Shown here piece after piece: positions 52,775 through 64,000 of a stretch of DNA of 64,000 nt. Below the pieces are notes generated by a model. That model was not told the origin of the DNA, did no database searches, and saw only the letters and a program-made list of their open reading frames with translations. The translations under genes were made by a program, and so were the position numbers. Source of the DNA: Arthonia radiata (lineage: Eukaryota; Ascomycota; Arthoniomycetes; Arthoniales; Arthoniaceae); assembly GCA_002989075.1 (NCBI GenBank), contig PSQN01000003.1, positions 963,921-1,027,920 on the forward strand. The letters are read 5' to 3'. How positions within the stretch are numbered: position 1 is the first letter of the stretch; every line of letters starts with the position of its first letter.

Positions 52775-55379
52775 AGTATAAAAGCTTTAGTAAAATTAAG
52801 TATCTTAATATTATTTATTAAAGTCTACTTAAAGATACTTAATAGTTTTAAAGTAAAAGTATTATTATATATCTTCTAAAATAGCTTTAAAAGATATATA
52901 GTTATTATATATATATAATCTTAAATCTTATTAGTATTAAAGCTAAAAATATTACTACTATAAAGCCTTTAATAGATATTAAATATACTAATTCAGTTTA
53001 TATAAAGAATATATAGGTAAATGAAGTTTAGACATACTATAAATATAGTTAGCTTAGATATATAAATATAGTATAATTTAAACTATCTTTATACTTTATT
53101 TTTATTAATATTTATTATAATAAAAATAATAGAAAGAGTAAAAAAAAGTTTATATAAATAATATAGTAAGATATAAAGAAACTAATATAAATATATTAAT
53201 TAGACCTAGATACTATTAAGAACATAACTATAAATTCTTTTTAAATTCTTTATAAAATATCTATAAATCTTTTATAAATACTCTATAACTCTTTTATGAA
53301 ATATTAACTTATATCTTAGATATATATAAAAAGCTAAATTATAATTAAAATAAAGAGTTTCTAATAATAATAATAAGAATATTTAAATATCTATTTAAGT
53401 CTCTATTTATTAATAAACGCTTTAAACTTTCTACTAATTACTACTATCTCTACTACTACTACTAGTAATACTACTAATACTAACTTATACCAAACTTTCT
53501 ACTAACTACTACTATCTTTCTGTATTTCCTCTTTATTATTAATAGCTTTTATATTATAAAATTAGCTTAAGTTAACTATTTACTATATTTAAAAGCTATT
53601 AATATACTTACTATATTAGAAAGACTATTCTTTATTATAAATTACCTTTTAGTTTACTTTCTATTAATACTATTTTTTAGTTATTTAGATAAAGATAAAG
53701 ACCTAGTAAGTAGTTTTAACTAAATTAAATAGTAATTTTAGCTTTTTAAATAGTTATTCTATAGCTTTAGAATTCTATTATTTCTCTATATAGTTAATAA
53801 GTTTATTTTAATATTATTTATAATATTATTCTAAAGCTTATTCTTTCTCTATTAACTGTATATATATATATATAATAGATCTTAGTAATATTAATACTTA
53901 CTAAAGACTATTATATTGTATCTAATAATACTAATCTATTAAACTATTTAAGTATTCTTTAGTAAAATATAACTAATAGACATTAAGTAAGATAGTTAGT
54001 AAGAAATATAAAATATTCTAACTCTATAGAATAGATTCTATTATAATAAAAAGTACTATTAATTCTATTTAAGTATAAAGCTTTAATAGTTATTACTTAA
54101 TAAACTAACATAGTATTTTAAGTATTATTACTAAAGTAATAAGCTAAAGATAATAATTTAAACATATAATTTTATTAAGAACTTTAATAGTATTTAAATA
54201 ATAAGTCTATCATTAAACTAATTAAGTATTAGTTAAAAGATTTTATAGTATTTTAGACTATCTTTTATACTAAAAACAATAAAAACTTAGTTAAGTTATA
54301 ATAACTTTAAGCTAAGAAAGCTAAGTAAGAGAATTAGTATCTAGACTATTACTATAATATTAGCTCTAGAGAGATTAAATAATTATATAAGACTAAAAAC
54401 AATAGTTTAGCCTTAAAGTAAGTTAATAGAAAGAAGAAGTTAAAAAAATATCTAATTTTTCTATATTTACTAGTAAAGCTACTTAAGAACTTAAGCTATA
54501 AATATGTTATATAAAGAATAAAATATATATTAATACTAATTAATATCTAATAAATAAAGCTAAAGTAGCTTATATCTTATCTAGGCTAGATAGTACTAGA
54601 GCTTAATATATAGAACTCTATCTAGATTAATTAGATAATATAATATCTAAAGATATCTACTAGACTTTAGAGAATCGATATAGAGATCTATTCTAGAAGA
54701 AGACTATAAGAGAGGTACGTTAAAGTTTATAAACAATTATAAGTATAAATAAGAGCTAGTTTAAAATTAGTTAATAGTACCTAAATTACTATTTAACTTA
54801 CTACTAACTTAAATTAATACTAAACTATTATATAATAGTAATAGAATACTTAATAACTCTTTTATATTAAAGAAACCTTTAATTTCTAAGTTTAAGATAC
54901 TTAAGTATCTTTTATCTATTAAGAAGCTCTAATTAAAGGTTTATACCTTACTAATTACTATAAGTATAATTAACTAAAAATAAGAAGTATTAGTAGCTAC
55001 TAGAGATACTTAAAAGGCGTTATTTAAAAAGAAAATATATAAAGAATAGAGATAAGCTTTAATATAAGACTATAAGACTATTAAATCTAATAATTTTATA
55101 AGTTTTAGCTTTATTAGTATAATACTCTTTTAATACTTAGTAAAGTAAAAAGATATAAAAGTATTCTTTATATTTATAAGAGATATTAAATTTTATAAAG
55201 ATAAAGAGTAAGAGATAATAAATTTTAAAACTAAACTATTTAAAGAGTTTTAGAAGTTTTTAAATATATTTAATAAAAATAAAGTAAATAAGCTATCTTT
55301 ATATTAACTATAAAATTTAAAAATTAAGCTAAAGTTTAATATGAAGCTACTATATTATAAGTCTTTAAAAAGAATATTA
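52775..55379. other. A+T-rich decayed DNA, probably gag part of a dead Gypsy element
   Basis: No intact frame is seen. Directly downstream on the plus strand is a reverse transcriptase remnant, so the upstream part probably includes its gag and protease. Short TACTAC-type repeats occur near 53430-53510 and a (TA)n run near 53860. Confidence 0.4.
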
Positions 55380-55740
55380 ATTAAAGAAGTAAATTTAATT
55401 AAAGACTATATAAGAATAAATCTTACTAAGTAGTATATCTCTTTTAGTAACTTTTACTATAGTTCTTTAATTCTATTTATTTAGAAATTAAAAGATAAAC
55501 TTTATTTATATATTAACTATAAAGAATTAAATATAGTAATTTAGAAAGACTTATATTTAGTACTATTAATTTAAAAAATACTAGTAAAAGTTATTAAGAC
55601 TTAATAGTTTTTAAAGCTTAATATTTTATAAAGTAAATAATATTAAGTTTTAACTAAAAAGTTAAATTAGTTTACTTTTATAATTAAATTAAAAGAACAA
55701 TCTATTTATAAAATTAGTTACTCTCTTTTTATACTTAATC
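55380..55740 (+). mobile_element. Heavily RIP-mutated Gypsy reverse transcriptase remnant, plus strand
   Basis: One plus-strand frame reads KEVNLIKDYIRINLTK, then FSNFYYSSLILFI, then KLKDKLYLYINYKELN, then KDLYLVLLI, with interspersed TAG stops. This tracks the Ty3/Gypsy RT start (usually with IR, SPYSSPVLFV and KLRxCVDYRxLN) with nearly every C and G lost. It breaks off after about 55740. Confidence 0.75.
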
Positions 55741-56479
55741 TTAAATATTGGTACTTCTATTTTCTATTTATTCTATTAAATAAATTGTTTTAAATTACTT
55801 TTAATAAGATAAATTGTTTAAAGTAAAAAAGTATTATATCTCTTTTTTTTAAATAAGAAAAATTATCTCTATATTTTTTAATTTTTCTAGATTTATTTCT
55901 ATTTGTTTTTATTTTTTTTAAATAAAGATAATCTAAAATAGTAGTATATAGTAGAGAATATATAAATATAGCTTTAAATCTTAGTAAACTAGTAGGTTTT
56001 CTAGTATTTTTATAAAAACATAGAATTTTACTTTTTTAATATTCTCTAAGAGCTTTAGTACTAGTCTATAGTAGATTATAACTATCTTTATATATTAATT
56101 TTTAGCTTAAATTCTAAATATAGAAGTTATAAATTTTTAGCGCTACTATTTATAGATATGTTAGCGCTTTACTACCTCTTAAGGCTAAAAACTCTCTTAA
56201 AATATTTTACTCTATAACTTTTTATCTACTACTCTATTTTTAGTAGTTATTAGTCTAAGTTTTATAAAAAAATATACTCTTCTAGAATAATTACAATCTA
56301 GCTAATTTTAAATATTGATATTTATATTATTCTTCTCATTAAACAAATTAGTTTAAATATACCTTTCTATGTCATAATAGAAATAAATTAAAAAAAATAT
56401 AAGTATTAAGAAAACATAAAAAATATATTTAATTTAAAAGTAGAAGTATTAATAAAGTTATATACTAATAAATATTTAG

Positions 56480-57720
56480 TCTACTATACTTAATAGCTAC
56501 TTAACTTTTTAATAGTTATAAAGTACTTTAAGTTATTATAATTATACTATATATATATAGTATATAACGTACCTTCAATATAGTACTAAAATTACTTAAA
56601 AGCCTTAATAATAGTAAGAAGCTCTTTATTATAGATATTATAATTTAACTTGATACTTTATAACTTTCTTAAAAAATATACTACTAAATACTAATAGACT
56701 TAAGTATTGCTAATATACTAGTATTCTTTATCTATATTTAGTTTTCAATTAATCTAAAGTAAAATAGTATTAATAGTATAGTTTAAGATATTAGTTATAA
56801 TTATATACCAAAAATAAAGATTATAGTATACTAAAATACTAGCTTTAGAGAATAATTTTAGAAGCTTTTAGAATATTTATTTATAAACGTTAGTCTATTT
56901 AAAGATAAAAGATAGTGATTTCTTCTTTTATATATAAATAGCTAGATTATTACTATCTTTCTTATAGTAACTTTAAATAAGATTATTTAAAAAAGTAATA
57001 ATATTTATATATTTAAATATAAATTTATAGTGAAACTTAGTAAACTTTTAAAAAAATAAGTATATTATATATATTTTTAAAATAAGACTATTCAAAAATA
57101 GTTACTATTTACTCTTTCTCTATTTTAATTTCTAATATTATTACTATAAAGCTAAGAAATTCTACTATAGTAGTAAAAAACTTATATTTAAAAGTCTTTA
57201 TATATAGATACTATTTTCTTAAGCGCTAAAGAACCGCTTAAATATACTTAATATAAGCTTTATAACTTTCAAAATAAATTAGTATATTATTTAAATAGAT
57301 AATATAAATAATATTAAATATACTAGTAAAAGTATAGTAAATATAAAACTAAAAGGTAGTAGAGACGTTTACTAAGCTAAAGAGTATAATAAGGTATTTA
57401 AAATAGCTATATTTAGTCTTAAAAGTAGTTTTCTACTTATTATCTTTATAAATTTAAATATAGTAGTATATATTATATAAATTAAGCTTTATAAAAAAGT
57501 ATAAACTTTTTAAGTAGTTAGAAATCTTACTTACTAAAGATAAGAGATAGCAGTCCTTAATTACAATATTATTTAATTTATAATAGTTAATATAGAGATA
57601 TAAGATTTTATTATTCTTAAGAATAAATAAGATAAAAGTATTTACTAGGCTCTAACTACGTTGAATAGACTTATTAAGATATTTTTTAAGAATCTTAAGC
57701 TTATAAAGTAAGAAATTATA
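56480..57720 (-). mobile_element. Second heavily RIP-mutated Gypsy pol remnant, minus strand
   Basis: Minus-strand translation shows KNNKILYLYINYYKLNNIVI, then KDCYLLSL near 57520-57640, and YLNNILIYF (decayed YLDDILIYS) near 57270-57310. RNase H-like sequence is expected near 56500-56900. It faces the plus-strand remnant at 55380 tail to tail. Outer limits are not defined. Confidence 0.7.
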
Positions 57721-58831
57721 GATAAGTAAATTTAATATATTATCTATTATTTTAATTATATAATTAAAATCTAAATAATTAAGTATAAGTTATTTAGCTA
57801 ACTTTCTACTAAATATATTAAAAAAGTTCTAAAACTTCTTTAATAATAGAGTATTTATAGTAATTATATTATATTAAATTTAATAGTAGTTTAAGTTTAA
57901 TTTACCACTATATTAACTATAGCTCTAAGCTAACTAAAGGTTAATTTACTATAAAGTAGCATAATCTAAAGAGATCTATTAGTTTATATATTAATAAAAA
58001 GTTTACTTAAAGTAGCTAAAAGTATCTACTTATATATATTTTAGCTATACTAAGTAATAGTACTAATAGTAAATAAAAATAATAGGTCTATTACTTAAAA
58101 TTAAAGTATCTTAAGTACAGTATTATATTCTTTAAACTAAGTAATATAAAAAACTTACTTATTAATTTAAGCTATACTATTAGTATTAATAATATAAATC
58201 TTTTTTTTACTAGCTTTAAAGAGAAAATAACTAGACTTATTAAAGAGTATAATATATAGAATAGAAATAGTAGTAATAAAGATACTAACTTTAAGTTAAA
58301 AATAATAAAAGATAAGATTAACTTTTGTACTATAATTAAGTAAATAATATATACTTCTTTAAGTTAGTATTTCTATACTACTAAAGCTAAAGAGCTTAAT
58401 AGTATTTACTAAATAGAAGCTAAGAGATTTACTATTAAAATCAAGAGGTTTATATATAAAGACTATATTTATAAATAGTATTTTAATAGCTAAATAAGAG
58501 ATAATACTATTAGTATTAATATTTAGTATAAGTACTACTAAATTTCTCCTATTTTACTTATTATTTAAATAGTTATAAAAGAAATATTCTTTTCTATTAT
58601 AGTTATAGTATATTATCTATTAAGAGCCTAAAAATAGTTTATTATAGCTATAAATAGATATAAGTTAGCTTTATAGTTATATTACTAGTAGTTAACTTTT
58701 ATCTCTAATCTTATTAAAATAAATTCTATAAAGAAGCTTAAAACTATAAGTATTACTTAAAAATATATTTATAAGTACTATAACTCTAATCTTAATTTAA
58801 TTTATACTAGACTCTACTTTAAAATAATAGT

Positions 58832-59339
58832 TGTTAGAAATTAACCAACTAGCTGGTTAGTCGGAACCCCCAGGAGCCTAGAGTATCGGATAGATCCTAC
58901 TGGCTGTCTCGGTCTAGAATAGAACAAGCCTTTTACCTAAAGGATCGGGCCTAGTAGCCCGGATCTAAGACAAAAAGAAGCATTATACAATCTATTCTAG
59001 ACAGCTAGCCTATAGTCTAAGACAATATAGAATAGACCTAGAGACTAATAGTTTTAAATAAATAGAATTATTGTCTTATATAGTAAGTTATAGGTTATCT
59101 AGCTCCTATTAAAAATAATAGATATTTAGTAAGTTCTATATAGACCGCTAAACTTAAATATATAAGCTAGAATTTCTCTAGAGAATTTTAGCTAATAAGA
59201 CAGACAATATAATAACAGCCTCCCCTTGCTACTAAGTATTGTACCTATACTAAGCTTAAATATTGTACTAGTCTTAAGCTAGTCTCGTCTTTCTACTCTT
59301 TGTAGTAGTATTCTTCTTCTTTCCTGCACCTTTTCAACA
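58832..59339 (+). repeat. About 508-bp solo LTR-like element, copy 2
   Basis: It begins TGTTAGAAATTAACCAACTA and ends CACCTTTTCAACA, with a perfect 5-bp target duplication atagt (58827-58831 and 59340-59344). Compared with the copy at 62961 the changes seen are mostly transitions and it is poorer in G+C. Confidence 0.88.
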
Positions 59340-59344
59340 ATAGT

Positions 59345-61073
59345 ATAGTCTTTTTAATAAAATAATCTATATTTTAAAAGTTTTTAATAGTATTATACTA
59401 GCCAAAGATACCTCTTTTTATAATGTTATTCTATATATTAAATAAAAGCTTTATATATATATATATCTTATATAGCTTTTTTAGTAGCTATTTAAATAAG
59501 CGGCTTTTATTAAACAGAATAGGAAATTATTAGCTATATACTATCTTATTATATATATTATAGTTAAAAAATATATAAAATAGAATTAATAATTTAATTC
59601 TTAATAAAGTTAAAGACTTACTATAGTATAATATTACTAAAGCTACTAAAAAGTACTTGTTTCTAAATATAAAGACTCTTATAAATAAAATCTTATAATA
59701 TTTAAATAGTAATATAGTTACTAATATTAGTAGTTATATTAATAGAATTAAGATTTACTATCTTAAGCGTTATTTAAACGTTTTATATTTAATATTCTAT
59801 TTTATTAATGTTCTTATTAAATAGTTTAAAAGAATTCTTTTTTAATAATTTATTATATTTTTCTTCTTTAAAGTTTAATAGTAAGCTAGTAAAGAGAGTA
59901 TAGAATTTCTTATAGCTCTTTTAAAATTCTTAAAGATTAAAAATAAGATTCTTCTATTTATTAACTTTAAATAGTTTATTTATATAATAAGAGTTATTTA
60001 GTAGTAAAAGAGTATACTTTATTTCTATATAATTAGCTATAGTTTAAAGTAGAAGTACTTTAGTATTATTGCTAAGTCAAGCTATATTAGATATAAAACT
60101 ACTATTTAGAGAGATATTCTTATTAAAACTAGTATTATATTTAATAGAAGGTAGTAAATAGTTACTAGTAGAGTCTTTTTTATACTATTATTATTACTAT
60201 AGTTAAGCTTATTTTTTAGTTAACTTATGAAAATATTTTAAGTTATTAATATTATTATTAAAGCTAACTATAGCTAAGCTTAGATACGTTTTAGTAATAT
60301 AAAAAGTAAAAATAGTAAAAATAGATAAAAATTTAAATAAATTTAATTAATTATACTTTAAACTATTCTTTTGAGAAATTTAAGGTTATTTAAATTGTAG
60401 AGCTAATAGTAAATAGAGTGTAGTATAATATATTTACTAGATAATAGATAAATAACTAAAAATAAAAAAAGAATATAAGCAGATATCTTTATATACTAAG
60501 CGCCTTTAGGTTAACTTAAATCTAGAGCTACTCCAGTCTTAAAGCGAGTCTAAAGCGGCTATGGTATAGCTATAGTACTATAGTAAAGCCTTAAAATAAG
60601 AAATCTATCAAACTACTTTAACTATTACTAGCTCTAAAGAGGTCTAACCTAAACTATACTTTAAACTTTATTACTAACCTTCTAAAGTTAGAACTAAATA
60701 AAGATAATACTATTTTAGTTTTAGTTAATAAATTTATTAAGCTAAAAATCTTTCTTTTTTATAAGTTTAGTTTAAGTAATATAAATATAGAGTTAATAGT
60801 AAATCTAATATACTAAAATATATAGTATAAATAAAAGCTTCTAAGATTATTAATATTAAACTAGAATCTCTATTTTATAAGTATAGTTTAGAAGTACTTA
60901 ATAAAGTAGCTAAAAGTAAATACTAAATTATTAATAGTATATTATCTTTAAATTAATAGGTAATCTAAAGTTTTTTATTAAAGTATAGAAGTATATCTCT
61001 AAATATATATTAATTAATTTTAAGATAAATAGTATAATATACTTTTAGTAGTAGAACTAGTAGCTAATACTAT
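59345..61073. other. A+T-rich decayed DNA
   Basis: No intact frame is seen. A slightly less A/T-biased patch lies near 60490-60600. It is probably remnant transposon DNA; not classified. Confidence 0.45.
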
Positions 61074-61699
61074 TGTAACGCCGGTCGCTAAGAGAACCGA
61101 GCTAAGGCTCACTTGCCTTATATGCTTATCGACCTTAGTAGTAGGTATCTCGTATGCTAGAGACTAAAAGGCAGGAGAGGCGAGATAGATTATAGAGGAT
61201 AAGAGAGGCTTAACTAAAGTAGATAGAAGGTAAAGTACGTTACTTAAATATAGTTAAGAAACTTATATTTAAATATTAAGTTAACAGACTAAAGTTTATT
61301 CTAAGGTCGGCTATTAGTTTAACTATATAGTTTAAGGTACAAAGGTATGTTCCTCTGTATCTAACGGTCTTAATACTTTCTTTGTCGCGTAGTTAGAATT
61401 CTATTGCGATATAGCGACGTTACTAACGTTACTATGTCGAGGTCGTCGGGTATGCTATATAATGCTTTAATAAGGCTGGCTGCGCTTAGTCTTGTACTAG
61501 CCTAATGTAGTAAGATCGTAATACAAGGTCTCCTCTTTAAGGCTAGTCGTTCTCAACGGCCCTAGAGACATTAAAACCTCGTTGCCCCTCTATAGTAGAT
61601 CTAGTTTTGTAAGTCGTTATATCTAAAGTTAAGAAAGTTCCTAACGCTAATAAAGCGCTTAAGATTAATACTGTCCTTGCCGAAGTCTATAGTTAAGAG

Positions 61700-62290
61700 A
61701 TGCCTCCGTGTTCCTGCTGCTGTTACCTGGGTAAGAAGTATGTCCTAAAGTCTAGAAAGGCATCGTGTTTTGTATATACTCGCAATAAGAAGTTGTATAA
61801 CGTTCGTCTGTCGTTAAAGGATAGTTAGTTTCTATCTTACGTTTATTGTTTATATTAATTTAACTTGTTTTTAGCTCGGAGTATTTATTCTTAGTACTTG
61901 TAGGTGTCGGATGCCCTCTAGGGGCAACGTAAGCGTCTAGCGGAAGAGAAGGAAGTCGTTCGTACGGCAAAAAGGCAGCGCGAAGCTGTTAAAGCAGTAG
62001 TAATAGATTTAAAGAAGAAGCTCGAAAGGTTGCGCGTCTAGACGCAGAACAAAATAGATTAGAATAACACATTGTTTAAGAAAGAATAGCTGGCGGCTAT
62101 ATTTAGTAGTAATATCGTAGATATGCTAAGTAGCCTAAGTATAGATTTTCGTAACAATCCGTTCCCGGAGTTAGGTAGTAGGCTACTAATATAGTAGGCT
62201 GGTTCGTTTATAGATAACTTAAGTACCAGTAAAGCGTATTAAGTAGTAAATTAGGGTGTTAGTGCTGCTACAACCGATTAATATTCTAGT
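61700..62290 (+). pseudogene. Antisense accessory frame, second chromovirus copy
   Basis: It starts MPPCSCCCYLGKKYVLKSRK and continues RKASCF, then RNKKLYNVRLSLKDS. A long charged helix follows (RKRLAEEKEVVRTAKRQREA; DLKKKLERLRV), then stops. It is less decayed than the copy at 43923, and together they define a conserved reading frame opposite to pol. Confidence 0.62.
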
Positions 62291-62299
62291 TCCAATATC

Positions 62300-64000
62300 G
62301 TTAAATAGTATCTTTATAGTTAGTTAGGTTTTGCTCTAGTTCCCACTAATTTTTGTGTTCGGAATATCCTTTCTACTTTATAAGATACTGTTGTTTGCCT
62401 CGGTATTGTTTATAAGCTCGAATTATTTCGACCTTATACTCGGGTTCTTAATTGTTAGGAAGGATTTTTAAGTTGGGTCGTTCTACTTCTCGGAAGTAGG
62501 CTGGCTCTAACAGCGCTACGTAGAATACAAAATATATTTTTATTGTCTTTAGGAGTTTAAGTTTGAATATTACGGATCTCAATTGCTATAAGATTTTAAA
62601 CGGTTCTGTCTTAATATAGTCGAGTTTTTTACTTAGTCTGATAGTTTTTAAGTTTCTTATAAGCAAGTAAGCTCTTTTCCTCTCTTTTATGCTTGTGTTC
62701 GGGGTCGTTCTTAACTTGTTATACTATTTTCTTGTTCGTTCTATAATAAACTCGCTGTCGGACTTTAACTGCTGGTACAGGTGTTTTATGTTTGTAGCTA
62801 TTTATGTAGCTAATTCGTTGTCTATAGTATTTTAGAGTTGTCTTCCCTAAAGAGGGTAATAGCTATGTAAGGCGTAGAACGGGGTTGTCTTAGTTGTGTC
62901 GTTCTTTGTATCGTTATACGCTGCTTGCGCTACTAGTAGTAACTGTACCTAGTTACTCTGTGTTGGAAATTAACCAACTAGCTGGTTAGCCAGAACCCTC
63001 AGGGGCCCGGAGTATTGGACAGGTCCTACCAGCTGTCCCGGCCTAGAATAGAACAAGCCTTTTACCTAAAGGATCGGGCCTAGTAGCCCGGGCCTAGGAC
63101 AAAAAGGAGCATTGCACGACCCGTCTTAGACAGCTGGCCCGTAGTCTAAGACAACACGGGATAGACTGAGACTAACAGTTTTAGATAGACGGAATTACCG
63201 TCTTGTGCGGTAAGTTACGGGTTATCTGGCCCCTATCAAAAGAACAGATATCTAGTAAGTCCTGCACGGGCCGCTAGACTTAGATATATAAGCTAGGATC
63301 CCTCTAGAGGATTCTAGCTAACAAGACAGACAACACAACAACAGCTTCTCTTTGTTACTGAGTATTGTACCTGTAACAAGCCTAAGTATTGCACTAGTCC
63401 CAAGCTAGTCTCGTCTTCCTACTCTTTGTAGTAGTATCCTTCTTCTTCCCTGCACCCTTTTTTAACACTCTGCTAATAGTTAATATATGCCCGAAGGTAC
63501 TGTTCAAGTGTTTAATTCGTCCGTTCTGTTTGTCCGTCGGTTTGTAGATAGAAGGACATTAATATTTTTTATTTTGTCTCTAGTTGTTGCATTAGGGATG
63601 TCTAAAATCGTAAGACAAATTTCTAGTCTCTGTCTAAGACAATTCTTTGCGGTTGTCTATAGTTTGCTAAGATAATCTAAAGGAAGGTATATACTAACTG
63701 TTCTGCGTTACTAGCTTCCTTGTAAGATACAAAGTACGCGTACTTTATTAGTTTGTCGTATATAACTAGAATAGCGTTGTAAGTTACTTCTATAAGCAGA
63801 TCCTTAGAGGTTAGTAACTTAGTAATAAAGTTTAGTAAGACTGTATACTATAGCCTCTCAGGTATCTTAAGTAGTTGTAATTCACCGTACGGTAAATACC
63901 TCGGGTATTTAGTTCTTGCGTATATATCGTATTCTCGGATATAATTCTTAACGTAGTATCGGATTCTCGGGATATAGTAGGTTCTTGTAATCTTTTCTAT
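62300..64000 (-). pseudogene. Decayed pol 3' part of second chromovirus (integrase and chromodomain)
   Basis: Minus-strand reading gives a chromodomain with YKQYRGKQQYLI and KGYSEHKN near 62330-62440. Upstream, the integrase core lies near 63700-63770, collinear with 45425-45475 of the first copy. The frame has several stops and is interrupted by the insertion at 62961-63467. Confidence 0.78.
62961..63467 (+). repeat. 507-bp solo LTR-like element, copy 3, nested in the chromovirus
   Basis: It begins TGTTGGAAATTAACCAACTA and ends CACCCTTTTTTAACA, with a perfect 5-bp duplication ctctg (62956-62960 and 63468-63472). The empty site can be read from the first chromovirus near 45180, where the flanks are contiguous. 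It includes a near-palindrome at the start (taaccaactagctggtta) and a tatataag box near 63285. It is the least mutated of the three copies. Confidence 0.92.

Larger units (their letters stand above)
41215..64000. other. A+T-saturated, RIP-like transposon block
   Basis: From about 41215 to the window end most sequence is A/T with very abundant TA dinucleotides. Only transposon-derived islands (LTRs and parts of chromovirus interiors) keep appreciable G+C. Homologous repeats differ almost only by C-T and G-A changes. These are the hallmarks of repeat-induced point mutation followed by drift in Pezizomycotina. I find no host gene in this block. Confidence 0.9.
61074..64000 (-). mobile_element. 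Second chromovirus copy, truncated by window end
   Basis: It begins TGTAACGCCGGTCGCTAAGA. The first roughly 265 bp match the 472-bp LTR family, but after about 61340 the LTR sequence is different, so this is a variant LTR. Interior DNA from about 61700 parallels the first element: the antisense Cys-rich frame, chromodomain and integrase, all in the same orientation. It keeps more G+C than the first copy. A 507-bp LTR-like element is inserted at 62961-63467. The element continues beyond 64000. Confidence 0.85.

Noticed and set aside
52269-59339. Interpretation of 52269-52774 and 58832-59339 as long terminal inverted repeats of one 7-kb DNA transposon
   Set aside because: The second copy has its own exact 5-bp target duplication and a third solitary copy also has one, so they are independent insertions.

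Overview
The window is nuclear DNA from a filamentous ascomycete, probably a Dothideomycete. Genes carry short GT-AG introns of about 50-140 nt with CTAAC/CTGAC-type branch sites. Recognised families are typically fungal: Rtg2, a PAQR/Izh receptor, an ACS-type MFS transporter, a Jlp1/TauD dioxygenase and a DUF3824-like protein. The right-hand third is A+T-saturated, transposon-filled DNA with transition-only decay like that left by repeat-induced point mutation (RIP). Lineage is inferred; no rRNA or tRNA gene was found.

Left arm, 1-7 kb: a PAQR/haemolysin-III receptor gene (937-2084), then a divergent pair made of an ACS-family transporter (2109-3976, minus) and a TauD-type dioxygenase (5296-6552, plus). 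The pair suggests organosulfonate uptake and desulfonation. 8-11 kb: three members of an unrecognised family of small acidic proteins (family 1), one interrupted by a stop codon. 12.2-21.2 kb: a conserved low-complexity protein, an empty stretch of about 4 kb, a proline-rich/tautomerase fusion, and RTG2.

Middle, 22.3-27.2 kb: a second unrecognised family (family 2). It has three intact two-exon tandem copies and one decayed copy, all on the minus strand, sharing a phase-2 intron. The three intact copies also share upstream blocks. 28-36 kb: two large genes, an RS/acidic DUF3824-like protein and a Cys/His-cluster nuclear-type protein. 36.4-38.4 kb: two more family-1 members. 39.6-40.4 kb: a polytopic membrane protein whose 5' end is unresolved.

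Right arm, from about 41.2 kb: the base composition drops abruptly. Inside are a complete minus-strand Ty3/Gypsy chromovirus (43265-50415, 472-bp LTRs, 5-bp target duplication), a solo LTR of the same family (51008-51479), a second chromovirus running off the window (61074-64000), three copies of an approximately 507-bp LTR-like element (one nested in the second chromovirus), and two heavily decayed Gypsy reverse transcriptase remnants. Both chromovirus copies carry an antisense Cys-rich/coiled-coil reading frame between pol and the 3' LTR.

The most novel content is families 1 and 2. Four of the five family-1 genes share an ACGTCAT-centred promoter element 108-122 bp before the start codon, and family 2 keeps its gene architecture despite strongly diverged proteins.
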